A stretch of 64,000 nt of DNA from Enoplosus armatus (GCF_043641665.1 NC_092182.1:18465241-18529240), one strand, 5' to 3'. Numbered from the stretch's first letter, positions 1 to 37,234 are shown. Program-made: numbers and translations. Notes: generated by a model not told the origin, from the letters alone.

Positions 1-613
1 AGTTACAACAACAGGAGCACACCAGAAAATGAACAAGATTGGATAGAGCTGGTCATTTACATTTATTTAATTGGTCATTTACATAATTGTTTATACATGG
101 CAAAAACTGAATGAAATTTTGTCCAACAGACTACTGAGATATAAAACATTTTATGAGAAAGTTATGTATTAAAATTATACATTTTTGATAATCTTTTATC
201 CGGTGTTACATCTGTTATTTTATTAAGTAGCTCATTAGGTAAATACTTTCAACAGGTAGATGAAGACAAGCATGCACAAAAAGCACTTGCACCTTCATCT
301 CTCTGTTTGTCAAACTCTTGTAGGGCTAATAATCTGTTAGCAGGAGGGTCCCTGCATTTGCTGCCAAGTCATAATGTTGTCTGATTGGTGGAAGTCCAAA
401 TCCTTCATCCTCTGCAGGCACTTGTAGTGAATTGTTATAAAATGTCCTACATCCCCGAAATCAACGTAGTAATGGAAGTGGTACAACCATTACTGGAAGT
501 ATTTATTGGCAAACATCATACCTTTTGATCTTTGTTTGGTATGCTCGCTGCACTCTAGTCACTGACCCACTCCCCCCTCTGATCTCTCTCCCCCTCCCCC
601 CTCTTTGGCCCAG
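1..613 (+). other. r3hdm2 intron (partial)
   Basis: AT-rich sequence ending in a C/T-rich tract and the CAG acceptor before the first exon in the window. I see no other gene, RNA or defined repeat in it. Confidence 0.6.
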
Positions 614-26844
<26,231 letters not shown>

Positions 26845-27700
26845 AAGGAAAAGAGAGGGGGAGGAAAGAAAGTCAAAGAGACGGAAAGAAAGACTCTTGG
26901 TGGAGTGGTGGAAAAGGAAGGAGGTCTGAGGGGGACTGCTCTTAGTGTACAATTTAAAAACAAAACAAAAAAAAACTTGAGTTAAATGATGTGTCAAATG
27001 TATAAAAGGGAAGAAGGTGTGAATCAAGAGGTGGCTGGTGTTTGGTTGCAAATATGATTTTGTTGTTTGTTTTTATTCATTGTTTTTGTTTTGTATTTAT
27101 ATAGCAGAAGAGCACACAAGACACGCAAGCATGTGTTTCACTGTTGCCGTGGAATGTGTGCTGCCATAATACAAAAACACAACACAATGTCACACACACA
27201 CACACACACACCAGGAGACACAAACAGACACACAAACACAGGCAACAGGGTCACGTAGCACATAACAAAAACACACTGGACAGTCGACCTCAGTCAAACC
27301 TTTTCCTCCTCTTCCTCCTTCCTCCGCTCTCCAACCCTTCCTCCTTTTCCTGCCAACGCTTTCTCTCCTTCCTCAACTCTCCGTCACCCAATCGTCTCTT
27401 AATCTCACATATTTATAAATTTTCATACGCCAAGTTACACACCCTCTCTGCTTTCCCCCACCGCTCCCCCCCTCTTTTCTTGCCATGTCTCATACTGCCT
27501 CCTATCTTTCTCTGCTCCTGTCCCTCTCATGTACTCTCTCACTGCTCTCTCCTCTCTTGCTTTCTGTTTGCCTTACTGCTGTTGTGGGTTTCTGTATTGC
27601 GCTGTTTTTTTCTCAAAGGTTTTCTTTCCTTTTTTTGTTTTTTGGGATTCAATATATTTATATAAGTGATGTAAGGAATAAAAGAAATCTATATATTCAG
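26845..27700 (+). other. r3hdm2: r3hdm2 3' UTR with candidate poly(A) signal
   Basis: Noncoding sequence after the r3hdm2 stop. It holds a (CA)10 run at 27,191-27,211 and a C/T-rich stretch from about 27,290 to 27,560. A canonical AATAAA at 27,677-27,682 is the first clear polyadenylation signal. C/T-rich sequence continues to about 27,890, so a longer alternative 3' end is possible. Confidence 0.55.
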
Positions 27701-28087
27701 TGATTTTTCTTTCTTTCCCCTGAGTGAAAAAGTTTAGGCCTTCCTTTATCCTTTACTCCTTCCCTCTTCATCCCCCTATCCTTTTCCCTACATTTGTTTC
27801 CTCCTTACTGCCCTCTACCTCACTTCTTCTGTCCTCTCCTCTCTCCCAAAACTGTCCCACATCCCCCCGCTCCACCCTGACACCCCATTGTGTTTGCGTT
27901 TTTTGTTGACAGCTGTGCAGAACGTATCAGAAGAAGTAGTTAAAGTGCACAATGATTGCATATGTCTACTGTAAATTTTATTTAATCTGTTATTTTTTGT
28001 TTGTTTTTAAAAATATAAAAGTCAAGAAAAAATCTATCAAAACATCTGTGTCATGTGGTTCATTGTTTGACTTTACTGCGGCTGACT

Positions 28088-29775
28088 CAATTCAATTCAG
28101 TTCAATTCAATTTTATTTATATAGCGCCAAATCACAACAAAAGCCATCTCATGAAACTTTACAAATAAAGCAGGTCTAGACCGACTCTTTATAATGTTAT
28201 TACAGAGACCCAACAGTTCCCACCATGAGCAAGCACTTTGGCGACAGTGGCAAGGAAAAACTTCCTTTTAAGAGGCAGAAACCTCGAGCAGAACCAGACT
28301 CTAGGTGGGCGGTCATCTGCTTTGACCGGTTGGGTTTGAGAGAGAGAAAGACATAGAGAGGAAGGGAGAAAGAGAGAGGGGAGAGACAGACAGGCAGGAG
28401 ATATATGGCAGCACTAGCAGTAGAAATAACAGCTGTAATTATAATAATAATGGAAATATGACTGATAATAGTAGTTACATCTGTAATAATAGCTGAGATT
28501 AATAATAGCAATAACAGCTTTAATACTAGCACAAAGAAACTCCGGGGAAGATATAAAGTTAGTAACATGCATTGGACTGTGATGAATGTGTAAAGATGAA
28601 GAGGGAGAGGAGGAAAGCTCAGTGCATCATAGGCAGCAGTCCCCCAGCAGTGTAGGCCTATAGCAGCTTAACTAGGGGCTGGTCCAGGCAGGCCTGAGCC
28701 AGCCCTAACTATAAGCATTATCAAAAAGCAAAGTTTTAAGCCTACTCTTAAAAGTAGAGAGTGTGTCTGCCTCCCGGACCCAAACTGGGAGCCGATTCCA
28801 CAGGAGAGGAGCTTGATAGCTGAAGGCTCTGGCTCCTGTTCTGCTTTTGGAGACTCTAGGAACCACAAGCAACCCTGCATTCTGGGAGCGCAGTGCTCTA
28901 GTGGGGTAATAGGGTACTATGAGCTCTTTAAGATATGATGGTGCCTGACCAGTAAGAGCTTTGCAAGTCAGGAGAAGGATTTTAAACTCTATTCTAGATT
29001 TTACAGGGAGCCAGTGCAGCGAAGCTAATACAGGAGAAATATGATCTCTTTTCCTGGTTCCTGTCAGTACACGTGCCGCAGCATTCTGGATCAGCTGGAG
29101 AGTCCTCAGGGACTTATTGAGACAGCCTGATAATAAGGAATTGCAATAATCCAGCCTAGACGTGACAAATGCATGGACTAATTTTTCTGCATCTGTTTGA
29201 GACAGGATCTTCCTGATTTTTGCAATGTTACGGAGGTGAAAGAAGGCAGTCCTTGAAGTTTGTTTTACGTGGGAGTTTAAGGACATGTCCTGATCAAAAA
29301 CAACTCTGAGATTCCTCACGGTGGCGCTGGAGGCCAGGGCAATGCCATCTAGGGTAACAATATCCTTAGATACTGTGTTTCTGAGGTGTTCAGGGCCAAG
29401 AACAATAACTTCTGTCTTTTCCGAGTTCAACATCAGATAATTACAGGTCATCCAGGTCTTTATGTCCTTAAGGCATGCTTGGAGCTTGGCTAAGTGATGA
29501 GGTTCTTCTGGCTTGATCGATAAATATAGCTGGGTATCATCCGCATAGCAATGAAAATGTATGGAGTGTTTTCTAATGATATCTCCTAAAGGAAGCATAT
29601 ATAGGGTGAATAGTATTGGTCCAAGCACAGAACCTTGTGGGTATACAGCATACAGCTTATGTGCATCTACAGATGTCTTAGTACTGTACCCCACTCTTTC
29701 ATTCAGGTTTTCCTTTATCACCTGCCTGTGCATATTGAGCATACTTCTCTCAGAGAATGAATGCTTTTGAATTTA
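28088..29775 (-). mobile_element. 5'-truncated non-LTR retrotransposon (Rex1/L2 type)
   Basis: Minus-strand LINE 3' portion of about 1.7 kb. Its 3' end on the minus strand is an ATTGAATTGAA-type simple tail following the characteristic TATATAAATAAAATTG run. The 3' UTR includes the 'CCAACAGTTCCCACCATGAGCAAG...' block (plus-strand reading) that I associate with fish Rex1/L2-like elements. The body encodes the C-terminal part of a reverse transcriptase (next entry). The 5' part is missing, the usual result of incomplete target-primed reverse transcription. Rex1 versus L2 is uncertain. Confidence 0.8.
28705..29742 (-). pseudogene. reverse transcriptase C-terminal fragment of the LINE
   Basis: Uninterrupted 345-codon frame. 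[11 protein letters not shown] and the catalytic YADDTQLYL motif are present, so the palm and thumb regions are kept, together with the LINE C-terminal end ([20 protein letters not shown]). The endonuclease domain and the N-terminal reverse-transcriptase motifs are absent because the element is truncated at about 29,775. The first Met is arbitrary. The frame has no stop or frameshift, suggesting a fairly recent insertion; it is not expected to be functional. Confidence 0.8.
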
Positions 29776-30280
29776 AGGGGGAACTCCCTATTTAACGCAT
29801 GAAAGTCTATATGTTGGTCTTGAAAAAATGTTTTAAAAACCTTTTGTGGCTACAGGAGGAGGAGGAGCTGAAATCCTTTGAACTGCCCCGAGCAGCATTG
29901 TCGGTTGGATCTGAAAGACTACAAGTTTGAAAATGTAAAAATTCTGGGGGTGTAGAGTTACAGAGAAGTGACCTTACCAAACCTCTGTAACCCGCTTCTC
30001 ATCTCTACTTGAGGCTGGTGGCTCTGGGCTACATTAGCCACTAGATTTGCTTTTTAGGTTAGGTTGTCTAACCTCCTAATGTTCTGATTCTTTCAAACAT
30101 ACCACCAGCACATAATTTACTATAAACCAGACAAACAACAACACAAGACTAACTTGAGGCTAATTTATTATTTTTATTTGATTTTGGAAAAATAGGATAT
30201 GGGATCATTAGGGGTTAATTGTCGAGGGCTGATTAGGTCGGAGCAATTTAGATAGAAGTATTAACCCTAACATGTATGTT

Positions 30281-30360
30281 TTGATGGTGGGAGGAAACCG
30301 GAGCACCCGGGGTAAACCCACGCAAAACGGGGGGGACATGCAAACTCCACCGTGCTGCCC
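30281..30360 (+). repeat. dispersed vertebrate repeat fragment ('GGGAGGAAACCGGAGCACCCGG')
   Basis: The words GGGAGGAAACCGGAGCACC, AAACCCACGCAAAA and ACATGCAAACTCCACC in this order are a repeat fragment I recognise from many fish genomes. No ends are visible. It lies downstream of the minus-strand repeat-protein gene. Confidence 0.5.
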
Positions 30361-30440
30361 TTGGAGAGGGGAGAGAAAAGAAAAACAGAAAAGTGGGAAT
30401 GGTAGGATAGAAGAGGGAAGGTGGGGGGTTGAGAGAGTAA

Positions 30441-30597
30441 GGCTGCATTCAGACCAAATTCGGCGTTGTGGTGATTAACGCAAGGTTGTGTTCAACTTTG
30501 GAAGAAACGCAACCTGACGTCAGAGCTCTGGAGGTCCCACACCGCTGCACAACCCTGCGTTAATCGTGGCAAAGCCGGATTTGGTCTGAATGCAGCC
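30441..30597. mobile_element. Harbinger-like MITE
   Basis: 157-bp element with near-perfect terminal inverted repeats: GGCTGCATTCAGACCAAATT on the left, and GGCTGCATTCAGACCAAATC when the right end is read on the minus strand. It is flanked by TAA on both sides (30,438-30,440 and 30,598-30,600). A 3-bp TWA target duplication with GG-starting ends points to the PIF/Harbinger superfamily. It has no coding capacity and lies just 3' of the minus-strand gene, probably within its 3' UTR. Confidence 0.75.
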
Positions 30598-30753
30598 TAA
30601 GGAAAGGAGGGTAGAGAGGACAGAGTGGTGTTGGGTAGGGGAAGTAGAGCAAAATAGGAGGAAAGGGAAGTAGAAGAAAGGTAAGCTAGAGAGGGAATAG
30701 AGTAGGGTTTGGGGTTGGGAAAGTGGGTGGAGGGGTGTCACTGGAACAGCATC

Positions 30754-33700
30754 TCAGGGGCAGCAGAAAAGCCTGATTCTCTTCAGCAGACATGGCCTTT
30801 TACTTCTTACCTCTTCCACTTGTGTGGCTGGAATGGGCTGGACCTTTCTCTTCCGCCATTTGCCAAAGCAGCTCCACCACGGTGACTTCTCCTTGTGGAC
30901 CGGCGATCTCTTATCTTTCCTCTCACATTCAGAATGTTTTTGTGTCCCTACAGTCTGAATTGTCGTCATACCTAGACTTGTGAGGAGGGATTTCATTGCC
31001 TTGATAACTCCTGCCAACATCTTCTTGCAAGCTCTGCAAGTTGAGAATTGACAGCAGGGAGCTGAACAGACATTGGAGGATCCTACGGGCAGTGACGCTT
31101 CTATGGTCTCTGACACAACAGAGTTGACCTCATCTGTGATTGCTGTCACAATGGACTCCTTGAATTTGGGTGTCATGCTAACAAATGTGTTCGACCAAAC
31201 CACATTACTGAAAGCCTCGCCAAGGGTTCCTTTCAAACTCTGCTGGATGTTGTGCTCAGTGATGTCAAACTTCTCCCTGAAAAGCTTTGAGGACAACATC
31301 TGGCCAACTGCCTCTTTCCCACATACCAGGGAAAACGAAGGAGTCAAGGTATCAAATGAGGGAGCCCATTGATGGATGGCTTTTGACAGAGTGTCAGTGA
31401 TGATCTTTACAACGAGCCCCAGCACCTCTAAACTCATGTCAGCCAGCTTCATTTGCACGTCCAAGTTGAAAACACCATTCCTTATTTCAACATGCTGCCT
31501 GAAAAACAAAAAACAATGAAACAAAGTTAAAACACAAAAACAAACATAAAATGTACAGAACAAAAGTCACAATTATATTCAAATGAGTTTCAGTGAGAAA
31601 ATTTGATAACTTACTCTTCGGTAAGGCTGTTAAAGAATCCCTTGATTATGGTGTGGAATTGTTCTTTCAGGCCTTTGAGCTGGGCTACTGTTCCGCTGTC
31701 CTCTTGGGAACCGTGAAGATGTCTATCCTGTCCTGAAGTTCCTGGGGTTGAGTCCCTGTAAATGGCCTGGTCTTTCTCTGTGACTAAAGACCTCGCTTTG
31801 CGATGCTCTGCTGGTGGTGATGAGCTGGTGGTGGATTGTTTTAAAGCAACATCTTCTTCTTCTAGTGTGAAATCCCCATCCTGCACAACCAGAGGGACAG
31901 AGCTCAGGTCTGCTTTCTTCTCAAAAGCCTTGATGTCCTCACTGGTGCCAATTGAGGAAGTGGTAGACAGTTCTTTAAGAGACGCACAGCCGAATGTCAG
32001 GTCGTTGCTGGCCGTCTCGATAATTTCAACCGCATTTTGCTCAGCTGCCATGAGGGCCTGTGAAGGTTCAAGATGTCCATTCTGTCCTGAAGTTCCTGGG
32101 GCTGAGTCCCTATACATGACCTGGTCTTCCTCTGTGACTGAAGTCCTCTCTTCGCAATGCTTTGCTGGTGGTGATGAGCTGGTGGTGGATGTTTTTGAGG
32201 CAACATCTTCTTCCTCTTCTGGTGTGACGTCCTCATCCTCATCCAAATCTTGTTCTGCTGCCAGCTGGACCTTTTTCTTTGGTTTCCATCTGATGCAGCC
32301 CTTCCATGCAGACTTAATTTTCTTATAAATCCTGCTGTCATGTCTGCCTGCAGATATCTTGTCTGTCCTGTCTGAGTCACAAGGCTTCTGTGTGATGTCC
32401 TCACTGGAGCCAATTGAGGAAGTGGTGGACAACTCTTTTGGGGACACACAGCCGGATGTCAAGTCGCTGATGGCTATCTCGATAACTTCAACCACATTTT
32501 GCTCAGCTGCCATGAGGGCCTGTGAAGGTTCAAGATGTCCTTTCTGTCCTGAAGTTCCTGGGGCTGAGTCCCTGTACATGACCTGGTCTTCCTCTGTGAC
32601 TGAAGTCCTGTCTTCGCAATGCTTTGCTGGTGGTGATGAGCTGATGGTGGATGTTTTTGAGGCAACATCTTCTTCCTCTTCTGGTGTGACGTCCTCATCC
32701 TCATCCAAATCTTGTTCTGCTGCCAGCTGGACCTTTTTCTTTGGTTTCCATCTGATGCAGCCCTTCCATGCAGACTTAATTTTCTTATAAATCCTGCTGT
32801 CATGTCTGCCTGCAGATATCTCGTCTGTCCTGTCTGAGTCACAAGGCTTCTGTGTGATGTCCTCACTGGAGCCAATTGAGGAAGTGGTGGACAACTCTTT
32901 TGGGGACACACAGCCGGATGTCAAGTCGCTGATGGCCATCTCGATAACTTCAACCACATTTTGCTCAGCTTCCATATGGACCTGTGAAGGTTCAAGATGT
33001 CCATTCTGTCCTGAAGTTCCTGGGGCTGAGTCCCCGTTCATGACCTGGTCGTCCTCTGTGACTGAAGTCCTCTCTTCGCAATGCTTTGCTGGTGGTGATG
33101 AGCTGATGGTGGATGTTTTTGAGGCAACATCTTCTTTCTCCTCTGGTGTGACGTCCTCATCCTCATCCAAATCTTGTTCTGCTGCTGCCAGCTGGACCTT
33201 TTTCTTTGGTTTCCATCTGATGCAGCCCTTCCATGCAGACTTAATTTTCTTATAAATCCTGCTGTCTTGTCTGCCTGCGGATATCTCTTCTGTCCTGTCT
33301 GAGTCACAAGGTTTCTGTGTGATGTCCTCACTAGAGCCAATTGAGGAAGTGGTGGACAACTCTTTTGGGGACACACAGCCGGATGTCAAGTCGCTGATGG
33401 CCATCTCGATAACTTCAACCACATTTTGCTCAGCTTCCATATGGACCTGTGAAGGTTCAAGATGTCCATTCTGTCCTGAAGTTCCTGGGGCTGAGTCCCC
33501 GTACATGACCTGGTCGTCCTCTGTGACTGAAGTCCTCTCTTCACAATGCTTTGCTGGTGGTGATGAGCTGATGGTGGATGTTTTTGAGGCAACATCTTCT
33601 TTCTCCTCTGGTGTGACGTCCTCATCCTCATCCAAATCTTGTTCTGCTGCTGCCAGCTGGACCTTTTTCTTTGGTTTCCATCTGATGCAGCCCTTCCATG

Positions 33701-35513
33701 CAGACTTAATTTTCTTATAAATCCTGCTGTCTTGTCTGCCTGCGGATATCTCTTCTGTCCTGTCTGAGTCGCAAGGCTTCTGTGTGATGTCCTCACTGGA
33801 GCCAATTGAGGAAGTGGTGGACAACTCTTTTGGGGACACACAGCCGGATGTCAAGTCGCTGATGGCTATCTCAATAACTTCATCCACATTTTGCTCAGCT
33901 TCCATATGGACCTGTGAAGGTTCAAGATGTCCATTCTGTCCTGAAGTTCCTGGGGCTGAGTCCCCGTACATGACCTGGTCTTCCTCTGTGACTGAAGTCC
34001 TCTCTTCGCAATGCTCTGCTGGTGGTGATGAGCGGGATGTCACGTCGCTGCTGGCCGTCTCTATAATTTCAACCACCTGTGAAGGTTCAAGATGTCCATT
34101 CTCTCCTGAGGTTCCTGGTGGTGAATCAATTTTTGTGACAAAGTCTTCCTCCGGGACATCGGACTTCACTTCACGATGCTCAGCTGGTTGAGATGCCTCA
34201 TCCAAATCCTGTTCTTCTGCCAGCTGGAACTTCTTCTGTTTCCCGAAGCAGCTCTTCAATGCAGACTTCAACTTTTTGTAGATCTTGCTTCCAGGTCTGT
34301 CTACAAATTTCTCAGAATCACTAGACTGTGTACTTACGGTTGAAGGAACTTGATGTTCCTCTTGTCCTGATGGTGCTGGTGTCGGTGTTGAATCCATCTC
34401 GGTGACCGTGTCTTCCTGTGATTCTCTGTGCTCAGCAAACACTCGCCGGAGGCCAAAAAACCTTTGCAACTGCCGCTCCACCTTTTCGTGGGTGCGAGAA
34501 GTCGCTGAGGATTTTAAGTGTTCCTCAGCTTTCCACCTGGAGATAGACTGCAACAGCTCGTCTGTATTTGCAGCCGCCCGATCCAGTGTCTCTGAGACAA
34601 AGTCGGAAATCTCCGAGGTGGTTGAATAGGCAGAGGAGACCGACTCCTCGCTTTTTGTGCTCGATGGTATCTGTTGGAAAAAAAACATACAGTCGCAAAG
34701 TGTAAGAATACAGTTACTACTAGTACTATTATTGCCACCAAGCACCTGTGGACCTATGTGTAATACAGTGATTATTATAAATTACTGGAGGACTTCACGA
34801 TTGTTAATTTGGTGGTTTGAAGTCAGTTTCTGTTCATCCACCTCCTACACTTAAAATCTTACACAAGATGTTCAAAAATAACTTCTGTTTTCTTGTTCTT
34901 GTCTTGTTGCTTAATTTCTTTCTTTTTTTAACTTATGATCTTATGAATATTGTTTTTTTACTTCTTAGGCAGAAGCAACAGATAATTTAACTTCAGCTCT
35001 ACTGTTTCCAGTTATCCATCTGTGTCTGACACACAGATGCGCTTCAGTTTTAATCAATACAGCAGTCAACACCACTGTGTGTGCTTCACTCACAAATCCT
35101 ACCATTTGATTTTCCCATAGTTTTAGCAACAAAATCAACTGAAAGTATGAAAACTAATAGTACTTGTTATGCAAAATGGCCACTGTCAGCATTATGTTAT
35201 ATTATTTTATCATTATTATTGATACACTGACATAGTAAGCTGTATTTAAATGTTGTAATTGGTTGAGGTGGAGCTAATTTTAATAGCTTCATATACTGGT
35301 GGGTGGTTTATCGAAAACAATGCATCTTATTTATAAAAACTTTCCCAAAATCTCCCTCTGAAATTTAGTTGAAGTAGAGTAGAAGTACAGTTCTTGAGTT
35401 AGTTTGTTGATTCATACCTTTTCGTGTTGAGACATCTTCAGATTTTCTTTCTTCTTTTTGTCCTTCGTGTATTTCTTCTTTTTGTCTTTCGTGTCTTTCT
35501 TTGTATTGACCAT
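30754..35513 (-). CDS. unrecognised repeat-containing protein gene (3 exons, about 1,298 aa)
   Basis: Not recognised. Three exons join with correct phases and GT-AG borders. Exon 1 (35,418-35,513) gives MVNTKKDTKDKKKKYTK and on to QHEK, with donor GTATGA. Exon 2 is 31,615-34,670, donor GTAAGT. Exon 3 (30,754-31,498) ends in LFCCP and TGA. Order of the predicted protein: a Lys-rich N-terminus (1-32); a Ser/Glu-rich helical segment; an acidic, Ser/Thr-rich array of about 4.5 repeats of 154-155 residues (roughly 245-950), each with a basic aromatic motif SRIYKKIKSAWKGCIRWKPK; then a helical domain of about 250 residues with a Cys cluster (CSAPCCQFSTCRACKK) and a second basic WWSCFGKWRKRK motif. 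There is no signal peptide or clear membrane segment. The gene is intergenic between r3hdm2 and stac3, on the opposite strand. A lineage-specific cytoplasmic or membrane-associated protein is inference only. Confidence 0.75.
31932..34035 (-). repeat. coding tandem repeat array, 462-465 bp unit
   Basis: The same anchor (GATGTCCTCACTGG, plus strand) recurs at 31,932 (beginning GATGTCCTCACTGG), 32,394, 32,856, 33,321 and 33,786, giving units of 462, 462, 465 and 465 bp. Every unit is a multiple of three and the reading frame is kept throughout. The 3-bp difference is one Ala codon (LAAAEQD against LAAEQD). Central units are nearly identical, while the outer copies are more diverged, as expected from unequal crossing-over or gene conversion. 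Copy number is likely variable, and assemblies may collapse it. Confidence 0.9.
34671..35417 (-). other. intron 1 of the repeat-protein gene
   Basis: 747-bp intron bounded by GTATGA (from 35,417 on the minus strand) and a T-rich CCAACAG acceptor at 34,671-34,677. Much of 35,118-35,412 is a copy of a dispersed repeat also found at 41,690 and 58,100. Confidence 0.6.
35118..35412. repeat. dispersed teleost repeat, copy A
   Basis: It shares ordered words with copy B (41,690-41,936): AAACTAATAGTACTT, the GTAAGCTGTATTTAAATG/GTAAGCTGTGTTTAAATG pair, and TTGTAATTGGTTGAGG. It also carries the GTAGAGTAGAAGTACAG word found in copy C (58,100-58,385). The overall layout (TTTTAGCAACAAAAT... to ...AGTAGAAGTACAGTTCTTGAG) is a repeat I recognise as very common in percomorph fishes. 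It is noncoding. Confidence 0.6.
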
Positions 35514-35514
35514 C

Positions 35515-35695
35515 CTCTCTTCAGTTGAAATGATAAGTTGTCTTCAGTTGAAATGATAAGTTGTCTTCAGTTGAAGTGAAATGATAAGTTGTCTTCAGTT
35601 GAAGTGAAGTGATAAATTGTCTTCAGTTGAAGTGATAAGTTGTCTTCAGTTGAAGTGAAGTGATAAGTTGTCTTCAGTTGAAGCGATGTTATCAG
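35515..35695 (-). repeat. tandem 23/28-bp repeat just 5' of the repeat-protein gene start
   Basis: Six to seven tandem units of TCAGTTGAAGTGATAAGTTGTCT (23 bp), some extended to 28 bp by an extra GTGAA. The array starts within about 10 bp upstream of the start codon of the minus-strand gene, so it is its 5' UTR and/or proximal promoter. Each unit holds the palindrome TTCAGTTGAA (TTC-N4-GAA) and TGATAA. Candidate factor sites are discussed among the findings. Confidence 0.85.
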
Positions 35696-35822
35696 CTGAA
35701 GTGATGTCATAAGTCATCTTGGAGTAGAATGATCAAAGCTCCGGAATAGAATGAGGTCATCTTTGAAGATTCTCAGAATTTGGAATGTTCACACAAGAGT
35801 TATGTTCTGTTCTAACTGCTGC

Positions 35823-35823
<1 letters not shown>

Positions 35824-35861
<38 letters not shown>
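35824..35861 (+). repeat. (CA)n microsatellite
   Basis: About 19 uninterrupted CA units upstream of the minus-strand gene. Confidence 0.95.
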
Positions 35862-35863
<2 letters not shown>

Positions 35864-37234
35864 ATGTCTGTATTATGTTGAATATTCCAAAAAATATTTA
35901 AATATTTGACAACAATTGATTGATTGTTGCAGTTCTATTTGGTATTCATGCTTAAAAGTGGGATGTAACAAATTATTTGGGTTTTACCCTTAAACACCCC
36001 CCATTTCAATTTGAGGACATTAGTTTTGATCTAATATTTGAATGATTAAATGTATTCAATCGTCCACACCTAATGCCAGTAACATTAAATGCATTGATAT
36101 ATCTATATAAAAAACATCCACTCTATTAAAAACTAAACCCTCTAAACTTCATTTATTGCAAATGTTTGTTGCCAATGTTTAATTATCTATCCAATGTTTA
36201 ACTACATACTGCTTCGAATTCATGCAACTTACTAATGTCATAAGACTTAATAAAAGACATGTGAGACAATACCAAAATTACTTTGTTTGAGTAACAGAAC
36301 TAAACCGTCGACGTCCTTAATCTACCAGCAACTCCTAACTACATTGTATGTGGCATGTTGTTTCAGGCAACATGGCAAGTCAACAATAGCTTGACTGATT
36401 TTGTGTTTCCGGGTTTTAGGACTCATTCCTGCAGCACTCTATTGCTGCTGTTACATAATACATGAAAATAAAATGAACTACATAATTTCCCTTTTTTGAG
36501 ATGTGATGGAATTCAGTGGCGGCTCCTGCCAAATCTCTTAGGGGGGCAATTGTTGTGGTTAAGGTGGCCTATTCACTGGGTAAATTAACCTACGTCAGCT
36601 AGCTAACTTAACCAGTTAGTTTTTTGCCCATTTGTTCATCGTAATTGTTTGGAATAAAATTATTTTGGACAATGACTTAACAACCCACTGTGATCATCAA
36701 CAGATAAATTCTATCATCTATCAGTTTTCCCTCAGAAATACCTTTGAATGTGAAGAGGAACCTGCTTTACCATTAATCAAGTAAAATTGAGATCCTTCAT
36801 TCTCACAATAATCTGATTCAGTCTTCATCAGAGTGTAGCAAATCAAGAACATTTATTTTGTAGGTAGTTGTGTTCTGATTAAACAAAGAAATGAATGTAG
36901 GCATAGCCTACAACTTAATACAGATACAGTGCACATCACATAGTAACCACTAGATGTCAACATACATAAGACAAGGATTGTCTCTCAGGCTACATACTGT
37001 ACAGTATTTGTGGATTGACATCCTGGATTGTCAATGTCTCTACAATTAATGAACATTCCACAGTGATCATCAACAGACAATCAAAAAAAACATCAAGACA
37101 CCTTTGGATGTAAAGGCAACTATTACTAGCAGAATAAAGAACAGTTGCACTGGGGCTGATAGTATGCAATAAATAAAACTATTTACAATTTAAGTATTGG
37201 GAGATACAACAAGTGCAATCACATAACTCACTAT

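Noticed and set aside
27144..27665. 173-codon plus-strand frame in the r3hdm2 3' UTR
   Set aside because: CA-repeat plus C/T-rich low-complexity sequence; no recognisable domain.
31997..33841. Repeated alternative-frame minus-strand frames (MCPQKSCPPLPQL...)
   Set aside because: A second frame of the same tandem repeat. The long continuous 3-kb frame, with correct exon joins, is the coding one.
31762..34191. Several plus-strand open frames of 130-190 codons across the repeat array, with near-identical products
   Set aside because: They are antisense shadows of the repeated minus-strand coding exon. They repeat because the DNA repeats, and have no splice or start context of their own.
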